64,000 bases of DNA from Nocardia huaxiensis (GTDB lineage: Bacteria > Actinomycetota > Actinomycetes > Mycobacteriales > Mycobacteriaceae), in NCBI RefSeq assembly GCF_013744875.1, contig NZ_CP059399.1, positions 4,526,001 to 4,590,000 of the forward strand, in the 5' to 3' direction. The notes under the pieces are model-generated. The model saw only the letters and a list, made by a program, of their open reading frames with translations. It was not told the origin of the DNA and did no database searches. Position numbers and translations under genes: made by a program. Positions 40,904 through 51,341 of this stretch are shown piece by piece; positions within the stretch are counted from its first letter, which is position 1; each line of letters begins with the position of its first letter.

Positions 40904-42705
40904 GCGAACGGACCTTCGCCTACGACGATCAGCTCCCTCGCGTCCCCCTGCCCACCCTGGAGGAGAGCGGAACCCGCTTCCTGCACTGGTGCGCCCCGCT
41001 GCTGACCGACGACGAATACGCCGCCACCGCCGCGGCCGTCGAAGATCTGCTGCGCCCCGACGGCCCGGCCCGCACCCTGCACGCGGACCTGCAACGCTTC
41101 GACGCCGAACCGGGCGTGGGGAGCTGGCTGGACGAATTCTGGCCATCCCGCTACCTCGGCCGGCGTGACCGAATTGCCTTGAATGCCAACTTCTTCTTCC
41201 TGTTCCGCGACGACACGGCCCTGGCCACGTCGACCACCGCGGACCAGGCGGAGCGGGCCGCCGCGCTCATCGCCGCCTCGGTGAACTACAAGCTGCGTCT
41301 GGATGCCGAGGAGATCCCGCCGGTCACCCAGCGCGGGCAGCGGCTGAACATGGCGCAGAACAAATTCCTGTTCTCCGAGACCCGGATTCCGGGCGTGCCG
41401 CAGGACAGCGTGCGGGTGCCCTACAGCGAGGACTGGCCGGGGCCGTCGCAGGCGCGGCACATCCTGGTGTTCTTCCGCGGCAATATGTTCCGCATGGATG
41501 TGCTCGGGCCGGAGGGTGCGCCCTACGCACCGGAGGATCTGGCCGCCGGGCTGCGCTCGGTCATGAAGGCGGGCGCGCGGCGCGCGGCCACCAACTCGGC
41601 GGTCGGGCATCTCACCACGCTCGCCCGCGTGGACTGGGCGCCGGTGTACGAGCAACTGCACGCGGCGAACTCCGCCGCGTTCGAGACCATCGAGACGGCG
41701 CTGTTCTGCATCTGCCTGGAGGACTTCGCACCCCGCGACGTCCTGCACGCGTGCGATCAACTGCTGCACGGCGACAGCGGCAACCGCTGGTTCGACAAGG
41801 CGGTGTCGTTCATCGTCTTCGCCGACGGCACGGCGGGCATCAATGTCGAGCACTGCGGGCTCGACGGCACCACCATCCTGTCCTTCGTGGACGCCCTGCT
41901 GGAAGCACCGGTCGACGCGCACGCCGCGCAGGCCGGGGCGCAACCGCAGGGCCTGCCCGCCACCGAGCCCGTGGAATTCGTGCTCGACGCCGCGCAGAAG
42001 TCTGTGATCGCCGGTGCGGCAGCATCATTCGCGCAGTACGCGGCCGACAATGCCACCAGCACGGTGTCGTTCGACTTCGGCACCAACCGCGCCAAGCAGT
42101 TGAAGATCTCACCGGACGCCTTCGCTCAGCTGAGTTACCAACTGGCGCACAAGCGTTCGAAGGGCATCACGGGCGCGACCTACGAGTCCATCGCCACCCG
42201 CCAGTACCGCAACGGCCGCACCGAGGCCATGCGCGTGGTCACGCCCGAGATCCTCGAATTCGTTGCGGTCATGGAGGATCCGGCGTCCACGACCGAGGCC
42301 AAGCTGGCCGCGGTCCGCGCCGCCGCCGACGCCCACGTGCGACGGGCCCAGGAATGCCAGCGCGGCGAAGCCCCCGAACAGCATCTCTGGGAACTGCAAT
42401 GGATTCAGCGCCGCCGAGGTGAACAACTCGGCGCCACCGAGCCCATGCCGTTCTTCGACAGTCCCGGCTGGATCATCGCCCGTGACGACTACCTCAGCAC
42501 CAGCTCCGCCCCGTCGGTGAACATCCAGTTCTTCGGCTTCGGCTCCACCAGCCCCAAGTGCATCGGCATCGCCTACGTCCTGCTGCCCGACCGCTGGAAC
42601 CTGTATCTGGCCACCCCCAAATCGGTTGCGGCCCAGATGCACACCTTCGCCGACAACCTGCGCGGCGCGGTGGAGGAACTGGCGGGACTGCTCGGGTCCG
42701 CCTGA
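40900..42705 (+). CDS. Carnitine/choline O-acyltransferase family protein
   Basis: A 601-residue member of the carnitine/choline acyltransferase family. It begins with the typical LPRVPLPTLEESGTRFLHWCAPLL and contains GRRDRIALNANFFFLF. The catalytic histidine H318 is in INVEHCGLDGTTILSF, and SVNIQFFGFGSTSPKCIGIAYVLLPDRWNLYL is the C-terminal core. These enzymes shuttle acyl groups between CoA and carnitine, choline or related alcohols; they are far less common in bacteria than in eukaryotes. The TTG start overlaps the methyltransferase stop (TTGA). A strong terminator follows 9 nt after the stop. Confidence 0.88.
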   Translation: MSERTFAYDDQLPRVPLPTLEESGTRFLHWCAPLLTDDEYAATAAAVEDLLRPDGPARTLHADLQRFDAEPGVGSWLDEFWPSRYLGRRDRIALNANFFFLFRDDTALATSTTADQAERAAALIAASVNYKLRLDAEEIPPVTQRGQRLNMAQNKFLFSETRIPGVPQDSVRVPYSEDWPGPSQARHILVFFRGNMFRMDVLGPEGAPYAPEDLAAGLRSVMKAGARRAATNSAVGHLTTLARVDWAPVYEQLHAANSAAFETIETALFCICLEDFAPRDVLHACDQLLHGDSGNRWFDKAVSFIVFADGTAGINVEHCGLDGTTILSFVDALLEAPVDAHAAQAGAQPQGLPATEPVEFVLDAAQKSVIAGAAASFAQYAADNATSTVSFDFGTNRAKQLKISPDAFAQLSYQLAHKRSKGITGATYESIATRQYRNGRTEAMRVVTPEILEFVAVMEDPASTTEAKLAAVRAAADAHVRRAQECQRGEAPEQHLWELQWIQRRRGEQLGATEPMPFFDSPGWIIARDDYLSTSSAPSVNIQFFGFGSTSPKCIGIAYVLLPDRWNLYLATPKSVAAQMHTFADNLRGAVEELAGLLGSA

Positions 42706-42713
42706 CCGCGATC

Positions 42714-42741
42714 CGCTGCCCGGCCGGCGCGCCGGGCAGCG
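42714..42741 (+). terminator. Hairpin terminator after the acyltransferase gene
   Basis: Perfect 11-bp stem (42714-42724 with 42731-42741, 6-nt loop) 9 nt after the stop codon; no T-run. It closes the methyltransferase-acyltransferase operon. Confidence 0.75.
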
Positions 42742-42891
42742 GTCGTCAGGCATATCCCCGGAGTCCACGGCCGGGCGATCGCCGGTGGCACAGTTCGGTC
42801 GGCGGCCCGGATGCGACATCCTCGCGGGAAGTTCCAGCACCGTGCGGGTGAACGGATTTCCGCGCGGCCCACCGGGATCCGGAATCGTCGG

Positions 42892-42897
42892 TAGTGT
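42892..42897 (+). promoter_or_regulatory. -10 box (TAGTGT) for leaderless terD-like gene
   Basis: TANNNT hexamer 7 nt before the GTG at 42905; this decides against the in-frame GTG at 42896. Confidence 0.5.
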
Positions 42898-42904
42898 GAA
42901 TCGC

Positions 42905-43486
42905 GTGATTACGCTTCGAAAGGAAGACGGCGCAGCCGATCTCGCCGGCATCACCAAAATGAGCGTCGGCGTCTCCTGGGATCCCTCCGCCGGCACCAGT
43001 GGCGGACTGCTCGGTATCGCGCGGCGCAAGAAGGGTGTGGACCTGGATCTGGTCGCCATCCTCATGCAGGGTGCGGAGCCGGTGCGGTTCGCGGGGCTGG
43101 ACTCGCTCGACCCGCTGGGCAACGGCTCGATCGTGCACACCGGCGACGAGCAGACCGGCGCGGCCTCCGGCGACGACGAGACCGTGCATGTGACATTCGG
43201 CAACGTACCCACCGCCATCGACTCGATCATCTTCGTGGCGGCCGCGTTCAAGAAGGGCACGTCCTTCGAGAAGGCCAACAACATCTCGTTCAAGATCTAC
43301 GACGCCAGCGGCGGCAATACCCAGCAGGTCGCCGACATCTGGCCGTCGCTGCTGGGCGCCGACAATGCCAACGCCATCGCGCGCGCCTTCCGCAACGGCC
43401 CGAACTGGCAGCTCGAGGTGCTCGATCGCAAGGGCAAGATCAAGCAGGGCGATATGCAGGCCCTGCTGCGCTTCGCCATGGCGTAG
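42905..43486 (+). CDS. TerD-family protein
   Basis: A 193-residue TerD-domain protein. It shows the family opening [25 protein letters not shown], the acidic calcium-binding segment [30 protein letters not shown], the strand [11 protein letters not shown] and the C-terminal [15 protein letters not shown]. TerD proteins bind calcium and take part in stress responses often labelled tellurite resistance. No other ter gene is nearby, so it is a solitary copy, as is common in actinobacteria. It lies just upstream of hisE on the same strand but has its own -10 box. Confidence 0.92.
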   Translation: MITLRKEDGAADLAGITKMSVGVSWDPSAGTSGGLLGIARRKKGVDLDLVAILMQGAEPVRFAGLDSLDPLGNGSIVHTGDEQTGAASGDDETVHVTFGNVPTAIDSIIFVAAAFKKGTSFEKANNISFKIYDASGGNTQQVADIWPSLLGADNANAIARAFRNGPNWQLEVLDRKGKIKQGDMQALLRFAMA

Positions 43487-43578
43487 CGCACGGTTCGAAG
43501 CGTAGGAATCCGCGCACGCGAACCCGATATACCAGGCAATTGCGGGTAGTGTGCGCGGGTCTGCGAGAATCAGTCACC

Positions 43579-43842
43579 GTGAAATCTTTCGAGGCCCTGT
43601 TCGCCGAGCTGCAGGATCGTGCCGTCAACCGACCCGAGGGGTCCGGTACCGTCGCCGCCCTGGAGGCCGGTGTGCATGCGCAGGGCAAGAAGGTGCTCGA
43701 AGAGGCCGGTGAAGTGTGGCTGGCCGCCGAACACGAGAGCGACGAATCCCTCGCCGAGGAAATCTCCCAGCTGCTGTATTGGGTGCAGGTGCTGATGGTG
43801 GGCCGCGGACTGCGGCTCGAGGACGTGTACCGACATCTGTGA
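43579..43842 (+). CDS. hisE: Phosphoribosyl-ATP pyrophosphohydrolase
   Basis: An 87-residue protein of normal HisE length with the metal-binding helical signature [32 protein letters not shown], whose Glu residues hold Mg. It removes pyrophosphate from phosphoribosyl-ATP, step two of histidine synthesis, in the cytosol. GTG 43579 gives the conserved N-terminus ([15 protein letters not shown]). hisG follows after 96 nt, the actinobacterial hisE-hisG pairing also found in M. tuberculosis. Confidence 0.96.
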   Translation: MKSFEALFAELQDRAVNRPEGSGTVAALEAGVHAQGKKVLEEAGEVWLAAEHESDESLAEEISQLLYWVQVLMVGRGLRLEDVYRHL

Positions 43843-43938
43843 CGAAACGACGCTGTACCGCACAACCCGTGCGGCCCGCCCCGTCCCGTCCACCGATGTC
43901 TTCCTCGCGTCCCCCATCCCGTCCCGAAAGGACACCCT

Positions 43939-44790
43939 ATGCTCCGCGTCGCCGTACCCAATAAGGGCTCGCTGTCCGAAGCGGCCGTCAACATCCTCGC
44001 CGAGGCCGGTTACCGCGGCCGCAAGGACGCCCGCGATCTGAGCGTCCTCGACCCGGCCAACCAGGTGGAGTTCTTCTTCCTGCGGCCCAAGGACATTGCC
44101 ATCTACGTCGGCTCCGGTGAGCTGGATCTCGGCATCACCGGCCGCGACCTCGCGCTGGATTCCGGTGCGCCCGTGCAGGAACGCCTGTCGCTGGGCTTCG
44201 GCCGCTCCACCTTCCGCTACGCCGCCCCCGCCGGGCCGGACTGGAAGGTCGAGGACCTCTACGACAAGCGCATCGCGACCTCCTACCCGAACCTGGTGCT
44301 CTCGGATCTGCAGCGCCGCGGCATCCAGGCCGAGGTGATCCGCCTCGACGGCGCGGTCGAGATCTCCATTCAGCTCGGCGTGGCCGATGCCATCGCCGAC
44401 GTGGTCGGCTCCGGCCGCACCCTGCGCCAGCACAACCTGGTCCCCTTCGGCGAATCCCTGTGCGACAGCGAGGGAGTCCTCATCGAGGCCAAGGGCGCCG
44501 ACCAGAAGGACAAGGCCCGCAATCAGCTGGTCGCCCGCGTCCAGGGCGTGGTCTTCGCCCAGCAGTACCTCATGCTGGACTACGACTGCCCCAAGTCGCT
44601 GCTCGAAGAGGCGATCAAGATCACGCCCGGTCTGGAGTCGCCGACCGTCTCCCCGCTCACCGATCCCGAGTGGGTGGCCATCCGCGCCCTGGTGCCGCGC
44701 AAGAACGGCAACGAGCTCATGGACCAGCTCGCCGACCTCGGCGCGAAAGCCATCCTGGCCACCGACATCCGGTCCTGCCGCGCGTTCTGA
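43939..44790 (+). CDS. hisG: ATP phosphoribosyltransferase, long form
   Basis: A 283-residue HisG starting [20 protein letters not shown]. The catalytic domains include [19 protein letters not shown] and the PRPP-binding region [28 protein letters not shown]-terminal regulatory domain (~210-283) marks the long, histidine-feedback-inhibited form that does not need HisZ. It makes phosphoribosyl-ATP from ATP and PRPP, the committed step of histidine synthesis. GAAAGGACA lies just before the ATG. Confidence 0.97.
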   Translation: MLRVAVPNKGSLSEAAVNILAEAGYRGRKDARDLSVLDPANQVEFFFLRPKDIAIYVGSGELDLGITGRDLALDSGAPVQERLSLGFGRSTFRYAAPAGPDWKVEDLYDKRIATSYPNLVLSDLQRRGIQAEVIRLDGAVEISIQLGVADAIADVVGSGRTLRQHNLVPFGESLCDSEGVLIEAKGADQKDKARNQLVARVQGVVFAQQYLMLDYDCPKSLLEEAIKITPGLESPTVSPLTDPEWVAIRALVPRKNGNELMDQLADLGAKAILATDIRSCRAF

Positions 44791-44815
44791 CCCAGGCGCA
44801 CTGCATAACCTCGAC

Positions 44816-44856
44816 TCGCCGCCGCACAGCCTGAATTCCCGGCCGTGTGGCGGCGA
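44816..44856 (+). terminator. Hairpin terminator after hisG
   Basis: Twelve-bp stem with one G-T pair (44816-44827 with 44845-44856, 17-nt loop), starting 25 nt after the hisG stop. Confidence 0.6.
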
Positions 44857-44960
44857 ATTGCGTTGTGCGGTCCGGCGACCGCGCTGCGGCGGGCGGGCTG
44901 GTGGGGAGCGGTGGTGGTGTTCGGATACGCTTCCGGCTGGTTTCGAGAAGAAAGTTCGAT

Positions 44961-46145
44961 ATGAGTGAATTGCGGGGGGAGCGCGGGGTCATGCCCGCGG
45001 CATCCGACGTGCAGCACCGGCCGGGGACGCCTCGAGGTGTAAAGCTGTGGCGGCGTATCGGTTTGGCTGTTGCGATGGTGGCCGTCGTGGCAGGCGTCGT
45101 GGTCGCGGTGTCGGTGGGCAAGGACGAGGCGGCCGAGACCGCGCCGCAGACGGCCGTCAGCACCACTTCCGCTGCCCCGGTGATCTCGCCGCTGGACTCC
45201 TTCGCCTGGGATCCGTGCGGGTATTTCAGCCCGGAGATGTATTCCGATGTGGCCGATACGGATCCGGCCACCGGCAAGCCGCGCGTGCAGATCAACCCGA
45301 ATGGATTCGACGACTGCGAAGTCCACATCGCTCTGCCAGGCGAGCGCTACAGCGAACTGCTCGTCTCCTCGCACAACAACCAGACCCCGCCGCCGTCGGA
45401 CACTTACGCGAACGCCGAACGGTTTTCCATTGTCGCCGAAGGTGATTGGTCGGTGGTCACGCAACGCGAGCCGTTGCAGGGCAGTTGTCTGCGCGCGGTG
45501 TACTCGGCACGCAGTTTGATCTGGATCCAGACCTCGTTGTCGCGGGATCAGCAAGGGCTCGACATCGATGTCTGCGAGCTGGTCGAGCGTGCCTCGAATA
45601 CGCTGCGGTCCGCGCTGCGCACGGCGACGGTGCCGCAACTGGCGCTGCCGTCCGGGTCGCTCGGACGGGTGGACATGTGCTCGGTCCTGACTGATGCCGA
45701 GGTGACCAATACGGTCGCATTACCGGGCTGGACCCCACCGGCCAACCGGTATCGCGGGCATTCCTGTTTCTGGAAGGCGACCGTGTCGACCGCGCCCGCC
45801 GATCGGCCCGCGGCCTTGCAGATGTTCTCCTACGACTACGCCATGGTGTCGGTGATCCCACGCCTGGGTAAGACGCCACCGACCGCCACCACGAACGACG
45901 TGACGGTGGATATCAACGGACGGCCCACCATCCTCCGACTCGAAGGGGGTGCGTGCACGGCCACCGTCGCCGGAAAGACCTGGCAGCCCTGGCCCGGCAA
46001 ACAGGTGTACCAGGCGCGATACCCGCAGCCGGACAGCCTCGTCGAATCGGTGACGCTGGCGGTGATCCTGCCCGACGGCAGCACGGACGACACCTGCAAT
46101 GCTGTCCGCGCCTTGGCGGCGCGAGCCTGGCCGCGGCTGAGCTGA
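44961..46145 (+). CDS. Membrane-anchored protein with two DUF3558-like halves
   Basis: A 394-residue protein with a short basic cytosolic N-terminus, one TM helix (IGLAVAMVAVVAGVVVAVSVG, ~35-56), a Thr/Ala linker and an extracellular part. The extracellular region has two similar units, each opening with a cysteine motif: WDPCGYFSPEMYSDV (~95) and VDMCSVLTDAEV (~240). Each is followed by an aromatic/Cys-containing segment (DCEVHIALPG; HSCFWKATV). This resembles DUF3558 lipoprotein-like domains common in Nocardia and relatives, here anchored by a TM helix. Function is unknown. It converges on the DinB-like gene with a 2-nt gap. Confidence 0.7.
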   Translation: MSELRGERGVMPAASDVQHRPGTPRGVKLWRRIGLAVAMVAVVAGVVVAVSVGKDEAAETAPQTAVSTTSAAPVISPLDSFAWDPCGYFSPEMYSDVADTDPATGKPRVQINPNGFDDCEVHIALPGERYSELLVSSHNNQTPPPSDTYANAERFSIVAEGDWSVVTQREPLQGSCLRAVYSARSLIWIQTSLSRDQQGLDIDVCELVERASNTLRSALRTATVPQLALPSGSLGRVDMCSVLTDAEVTNTVALPGWTPPANRYRGHSCFWKATVSTAPADRPAALQMFSYDYAMVSVIPRLGKTPPTATTNDVTVDINGRPTILRLEGGACTATVAGKTWQPWPGKQVYQARYPQPDSLVESVTLAVILPDGSTDDTCNAVRALAARAWPRLS

Positions 46146-46147
46146 GC

Positions 46148-46711
46148 TCAGGGCTGCCTGCCGCCGAATGCGGCCAGGCGGTCGTACAGTGACGCGTCCT
46201 CGCTCACGGTGACCGCCTGTGCGATGTGGAATCCGCCGGATTCGTCGCCCCGGATCTGCGGGACCATATTCTGCCGCGCCCAGTCCATCGCGAGCTCGCC
46301 GAGTTCCGGATCCAGATCGGTGGACTGACCGGTGGCCTTCGCGATATCCCAGGCATGGATCGCGAACTCCGTGGCCTGCTGCCCGATCGCCCAGGCCGCG
46401 GGCACCTCGCCACCGGGGAACCGGTGCACGCGGTCCACCGCGCCGGGGCTCTGCCACGCCGCGCGCAGCGACTCGGCGGCCTGGTCGAAGGCCGAAACCC
46501 AGTCTCCGGTCAGATGATCCCCGTCGCTCGGGCCGCGGCTTCCGGTGGCCGTCGACTCGGCGAACCGATACGTCTCGTCGACGACGTGGTTGACCAGATC
46601 GTGCACATTCCACGAGGCGCAGGGCGTCGGATCCGCGGCCTGCTCGGGTCGCACTCTCGCGACGAGCGTGCCGATCTGGTCGATAGCGCGGAACAGGTGG
46701 TCCAGGTTCAT
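46148..46711 (-). CDS. DinB-like protein, TIGR03086 / mycothiol-dependent isomerase type
   Basis: A 187-residue four-helix protein. Conserved pieces are TPCASWNVHDLVNHVVDETYRF (metal-binding His near residue 43) and ATEFAIHAWDIAKATGQ (further His near 118). This is the pattern of the DinB/YfiT metal-binding superfamily, whose actinobacterial members often use mycothiol. The reaction is unknown. ATG 46711 is chosen for GGAGG five nt upstream. It converges with the DUF3558-like gene. Confidence 0.82.
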   Translation of the reverse strand: MNLDHLFRAIDQIGTLVARVRPEQAADPTPCASWNVHDLVNHVVDETYRFAESTATGSRGPSDGDHLTGDWVSAFDQAAESLRAAWQSPGAVDRVHRFPGGEVPAAWAIGQQATEFAIHAWDIAKATGQSTDLDPELGELAMDWARQNMVPQIRGDESGGFHIAQAVTVSEDASLYDRLAAFGGRQP

Positions 46712-46801
46712 GGCATCCTCCGAAGGTCTACTCACCGGGTAGACGGCACCCGGCGACGAGACTCATCGGTCGGACCAGCAGCCTGCGACCGTCCCCGAGG
46801 C

Positions 46802-47677
46802 TCAGGGGTGTTCGGTGACGAGGGAGAGCTGGACCGCGCGGTCGGCGCCGTCGGACGGGTAAGGCGGTGGGGTGCCGCCGAATTCGGGGCAGAGGGCTTT
46901 GAAATCGCAGAACTGGCACATCCAGGAGCGGCTGGGTGGGAAGTCGCCGGTGACGGCGGCGGTGCTGATGGCCTCCCAGAGGGCGGAGACTATGCGCTCG
47001 AAGCGGCGCAACTCTTCGGCATCCGGTTCGTAGGTGAGAGTTTCGCCGCCGGTGAGGTAGAGCAGGCGTAGTTGCGCGGGCGGTGCGCCGAGCTTGTACA
47101 TGAGGACCAGGGCATAGAACTTGAGCTGGAAGAGGGCTCGGGTTTCGTAGTCCGGGCCGGGGGCGCGGCCGGTTTTGTAGTCGATGACGTGCAGATCTCC
47201 GGCGGGGGAGCGGTCTATGCGGTCGACGAAGCCGCGCAGCGGGACGCCGTCGGGCAGCTCGGCCTCGATGAATTCCTCGCAGGACTGCGGGTCGAAGGCG
47301 GACGGGTCCTCGAGCCCGAAGTACACCTGCACCAGGCCGCGCGCCTCGGCGAAGAAGGCTTCCAGCTCATCGACGGCTATCAGGTCGGCCAATTCCGGGC
47401 GGGCGGCGCTGAGCCGCACCCACGCGGGGGCGATCAGCGTGGCGGCGCGGTCGAGATCTCGCTCACTGGCGGGCAGACCGAACAGATCCTCGAGCACCGC
47501 GTGCACGAGCGTGCCGCGCACCGCCATGCGCGAGGGCGGCTCCGGAATCCGATCGATGGCGCGCAACCGGTACTTCAACGGGCACTGCTTGAAATCGATT
47601 GCCCTGGAAGGAGACAACGCGAGTTTGCGCGGAGCGGTGCCCGCAGACTCTGGGGCAGTGAACGCGGGTACCGACAT
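46802..47677 (-). CDS. RecB-family exonuclease with iron-sulfur cysteines
   Basis: A 291-residue PD-(D/E)XK nuclease. RGTLVHAVLEDLFG carries the active-site His, and DLHVIDYKTGRAP the IDYKTG Asp/Lys pair. One Cys near the start (FKQCPLKYRLR) plus three at the end (MCQFCDFKALCPEF) form the 4Fe-4S clasp typical of AddB/Cas4-like nucleases. It probably cuts or resects DNA ends; in M. tuberculosis the corresponding gene (Rv2119) is also next to trmI. ATG 47677 is chosen because TAGCTT lies 7 nt upstream. It is divergent from trmI. Confidence 0.92.
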   Translation of the reverse strand: MSVPAFTAPESAGTAPRKLALSPSRAIDFKQCPLKYRLRAIDRIPEPPSRMAVRGTLVHAVLEDLFGLPASERDLDRAATLIAPAWVRLSAARPELADLIAVDELEAFFAEARGLVQVYFGLEDPSAFDPQSCEEFIEAELPDGVPLRGFVDRIDRSPAGDLHVIDYKTGRAPGPDYETRALFQLKFYALVLMYKLGAPPAQLRLLYLTGGETLTYEPDAEELRRFERIVSALWEAISTAAVTGDFPPSRSWMCQFCDFKALCPEFGGTPPPYPSDGADRAVQLSLVTEHP

Positions 47678-47683
47678 ACCTGA

Positions 47684-48601
<918 letters not shown>

Positions 48602-48661
48602 GCCTGCGGAAAGGCTTGTCACACAAGCGGACAGGTCCCCGCAAGGGGTCCTCTGAACGAG

Positions 48662-48692
48662 CGAACCCCCTCCGGAATCCGGAGGGGGTTCG
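48662..48692. terminator. Bidirectional hairpin terminator, trmI / lipoprotein
   Basis: Perfect 14-bp stem (48662-48675 with 48679-48692, AAT loop) between convergent genes. Two weaker hairpins lie just upstream: GCTTGT/ACAAGC at 48614-48628 and a CCCC/GGGG stem at about 48637-48648. Confidence 0.85.
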
Positions 48693-48737
48693 TGCCTATC
48701 CGTCCAGCCTCAGCGAGGACCCGGCCCCGCGGCGGGA

Positions 48738-49268
48738 TTACGGCTGGCAGGCGGCGCGGGCCATGCCGAGGATGCTGCACGCCCCGGCGTCGGAGAGCTT
48801 CCACTCGCCGCCGGCGTACTGGAAGGACATGGGCACGTCGGGCATGGTGCCGTGCGGGGAGGTGACGGCGACCTTGGCGGTGGCCTTGTCGTGCCCGTCG
48901 GCGGTGATATCGCCGACGGCGAACGTGACCGTGTAATTGGCCAGGCCCTTGTTCATGGTCTCGATGAGCGCCTTGCGCTTATCCCCGTCGACCACGAGTT
49001 TCGCCTTGTCGTCGGCGGACAGGGTGGGGTCGGCGAACTTGGTCAGCAGAGCCTGCAGCTGATCCTTGGTCGGCGCCGGCGCGGCGGAATGATCTTGTGA
49101 AGTGGTGGTCGCGGCGGCCGACGTGGTGGTAGAGCTGTTCTTGTCGTCGGAACCGCAGCCCGCGAGGGTGGCGGTAACGGCGAGCGCGGCGGCGACGGTA
49201 GCCACGGAAACACGAAGCGTCCGCGTGACGTTGCCCGATAGACGGGTACGACCTTCGGGAAGGAGCAC
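48738..49268 (-). CDS. Small lipoprotein, LppK/MTB12-like
   Basis: A 176-residue lipoprotein. The signal peptide ends in lipobox LAGC (Cys near residue 38). A Ser/Thr/Ala linker is followed by a ~110-residue domain (TKDQLQALLTKFADPTLSADDKAKLV, then VPMSFQYAGGEWKLSDAGACSI) of the low-molecular-weight-antigen MTB12 type. Position between trmI and mpa matches lppK (Rv2116) in M. tuberculosis. It is anchored outside the membrane; function unknown. The GTG start has AAAGGG 7 nt upstream. Confidence 0.82.
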   Translation of the reverse strand: MLLPEGRTRLSGNVTRTLRVSVATVAAALAVTATLAGCGSDDKNSSTTTSAAATTTSQDHSAAPAPTKDQLQALLTKFADPTLSADDKAKLVVDGDKRKALIETMNKGLANYTVTFAVGDITADGHDKATAKVAVTSPHGTMPDVPMSFQYAGGEWKLSDAGACSILGMARAACQP

Positions 49269-49447
49269 AGCGGCACCCTTTCGGCTCGGCCGGCGATTAA
49301 CTCGCCGGAAACAGGTTAGGGCAGGCTAACATGCCCGCGTGGCCTGCCTGCCGCAGCCTAGATGTGATCACGACGAAACCATGTCGGAAAGCGGGAACGG
49401 TTGGAGCCCGGTAGCGTTGATAGACCGGGACTGGGAGGAGCAGCATC
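49269..49447. other. Divergent promoter spacer, lipoprotein / mpa
   Basis: 179 nt containing the divergent promoters. GGGAGGAGC just before 49448 is the mpa ribosome binding site. No operator seen. Confidence 0.4.
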
Positions 49448-51208
49448 ATGAGCCCCATCGAACATTCGGATTCGGCAGCCTGGAGGGAACTCGAGGCGGT
49501 ACGTGCCGAGGCGGCTGCACTCCGGAGGCAACTCGCCGACTCGCCGGATCGGTCAAGGGAATTGGAAGCGCGCATCGATTCGCTGACAATTCGCAACACC
49601 AAACTGATGGACACCTTGAAGGAAGCCCGCCAGCAACTGGTGGCGCTTCGTGAGGAAGTGGATCGCCTCGGCCAGCCACCTTCCGGCTACGGTGTGCTGA
49701 TCGGGGTGTACGACGATCAGACGGTCGATGTGTTCACTTCCGGGCGCAAAATGCGGCTGACGTGTTCGCCGAATATCGACACCAGCACACTCACCTACGG
49801 TCAGACCGTGCGACTCAACGAGGCGCTGACCGTCGTGGAGGCCGGGCTGTTCGAGTCGATCGGCGAAATCGGCACGCTGCGTGAGATTCTCGACGACGGA
49901 CGCCGCGCCCTGGTGGTCGGCCACGCCGACGAGGAGCGCGTGGTCTGGCTGGCCGGCCCGCTGGCCGAGCTCGTCGACGCCGACATCATGGACGATCCCG
50001 ATCAGCCGATTCGCAAACTGCGCCCGGGTGATTCGCTGCTCGTCGACACCAAGGCCGGTTTCGCGTTCGAGCGCATCCCCAAGGCCGAGGTCGAGGATCT
50101 CGTGCTCGAAGAGGTGCCGGATGTCGACTACCACGACATCGGTGGCCTCTCGCGCCAGATCGAGCAGATCCGCGACGCGGTGGAACTGCCGTTCCTGCAC
50201 AAGGATCTGTTCCGCGAGTACGCGCTGCGCCCGCCCAAGGGTGTGCTGCTCTACGGTCCTCCCGGTTGCGGTAAGACGTTGATCGCCAAGGCCGTTGCCA
50301 ACTCCCTCGCCAAGAAGATCGCCGAGGCGCGCGGTGAGGATGCCAAGGAAGCCAAATCGTTCTTCCTGAACATCAAGGGCCCCGAGCTGCTGAACAAGTT
50401 CGTGGGTGAGACCGAGCGCCACATCCGGATCATCTTCCAGCGGGCTCGCGAGAAGGCGTCCGAGGGCACCCCCGTGATCGTGTTCTTCGACGAGATGGAC
50501 TCGATCTTCCGCACCCGTGGTTCCGGCGTCTCCTCCGATGTGGAGACCACCGTTGTTCCGCAGCTGCTTTCGGAGATCGACGGCGTCGAGGGCCTGGAGA
50601 ACGTCATCGTCATCGGCGCCTCCAACCGCGAGGACATGATCGACCCGGCCATCCTGCGGCCCGGCCGCTTGGACGTGAAGATCAAGATCGAGCGCCCGGA
50701 TGCCGAAGCCGCACAGGACATCTTCTCGAAGTACCTGATCGAGACGCTGCCCCTGCACTCGGAGGATCTCGGCGAGTTCGACGGCGACCACGCCAAGTGC
50801 GTGCAGGCCATGATCGAGAAGGTCGTGGAGCGCATGTACGCCGAAAGCGAGGACAACCGCTTCCTGGAGGTCACCTACGCCAACGGTGACAAGGAAGTCC
50901 TGTACTTCAAGGACTTCAACTCCGGCGCCATGATCCAGAACATCGTGGACCGGGCCAAGAAGTACGCCATCAAGTCGGTGCTCGAAACCGGTAACCCCGG
51001 CCTGCGCATCCAGCATCTGTTCGATTCCATCGTGGACGAGTTCTCCGAGAACGAGGACCTGCCCAACACCACGAATCCCGATGACTGGGCCCGCATCTCC
51101 GGCAAGAAGGGCGAGCGGATCGTCTACATCCGCACCCTGGTCACCGGCAAGAACGCCTCGGCCAGCCGGGCGATCGACACCGAATCGAACACGGGCCAGT
51201 ACCTGTAA
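49448..51208 (+). CDS. mpa: Proteasome-associated AAA+ ATPase (ARC/Mpa)
   Basis: A 586-residue AAA ATPase. An N-terminal coiled coil (~8-75) captures Pup. Tandem OB domains (~80-230) follow. The AAA module has Walker A GPPGCGKT near 270, Walker [13 protein letters not shown] and the second-region arginines around [19 protein letters not shown]. The C-terminus is GQYL, the motif that docks on the 20S proteasome alpha ring. It unfolds pupylated proteins and feeds them to the proteasome. dop, pup and prcBA, which follow mpa in many relatives, are not in the next 12.8 kb; the neighbour is a kinase cassette. A hairpin terminator follows the gene. Confidence 0.97.
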   Translation: MSPIEHSDSAAWRELEAVRAEAAALRRQLADSPDRSRELEARIDSLTIRNTKLMDTLKEARQQLVALREEVDRLGQPPSGYGVLIGVYDDQTVDVFTSGRKMRLTCSPNIDTSTLTYGQTVRLNEALTVVEAGLFESIGEIGTLREILDDGRRALVVGHADEERVVWLAGPLAELVDADIMDDPDQPIRKLRPGDSLLVDTKAGFAFERIPKAEVEDLVLEEVPDVDYHDIGGLSRQIEQIRDAVELPFLHKDLFREYALRPPKGVLLYGPPGCGKTLIAKAVANSLAKKIAEARGEDAKEAKSFFLNIKGPELLNKFVGETERHIRIIFQRAREKASEGTPVIVFFDEMDSIFRTRGSGVSSDVETTVVPQLLSEIDGVEGLENVIVIGASNREDMIDPAILRPGRLDVKIKIERPDAEAAQDIFSKYLIETLPLHSEDLGEFDGDHAKCVQAMIEKVVERMYAESEDNRFLEVTYANGDKEVLYFKDFNSGAMIQNIVDRAKKYAIKSVLETGNPGLRIQHLFDSIVDEFSENEDLPNTTNPDDWARISGKKGERIVYIRTLVTGKNASASRAIDTESNTGQYL

Positions 51209-51238
51209 CAGACAACCGAACAACAACCGAATACCGCT

Positions 51239-51267
51239 GGAACCGCGCCTCTCCGGGGCGCGGTTCC
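51239..51267 (+). terminator. Hairpin terminator after mpa
   Basis: Perfect 11-bp stem (51239-51249 with 51257-51267, 7-nt loop) 30 nt after the mpa stop, separating it from the kinase cassette. Confidence 0.8.
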
Positions 51268-51341
51268 CTGCTGTTGCGATACAAACCAGTCGGGTGTCGT
51301 AGGCTGTGTGCGGTGTAAAAGCGTGTCGGGGAGGGTGTTTC

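Noticed and set aside
42905..43486. Tellurite resistance operon
   Set aside because: Only a solitary TerD-domain gene is present; no terB/C/E or other ter genes nearby.
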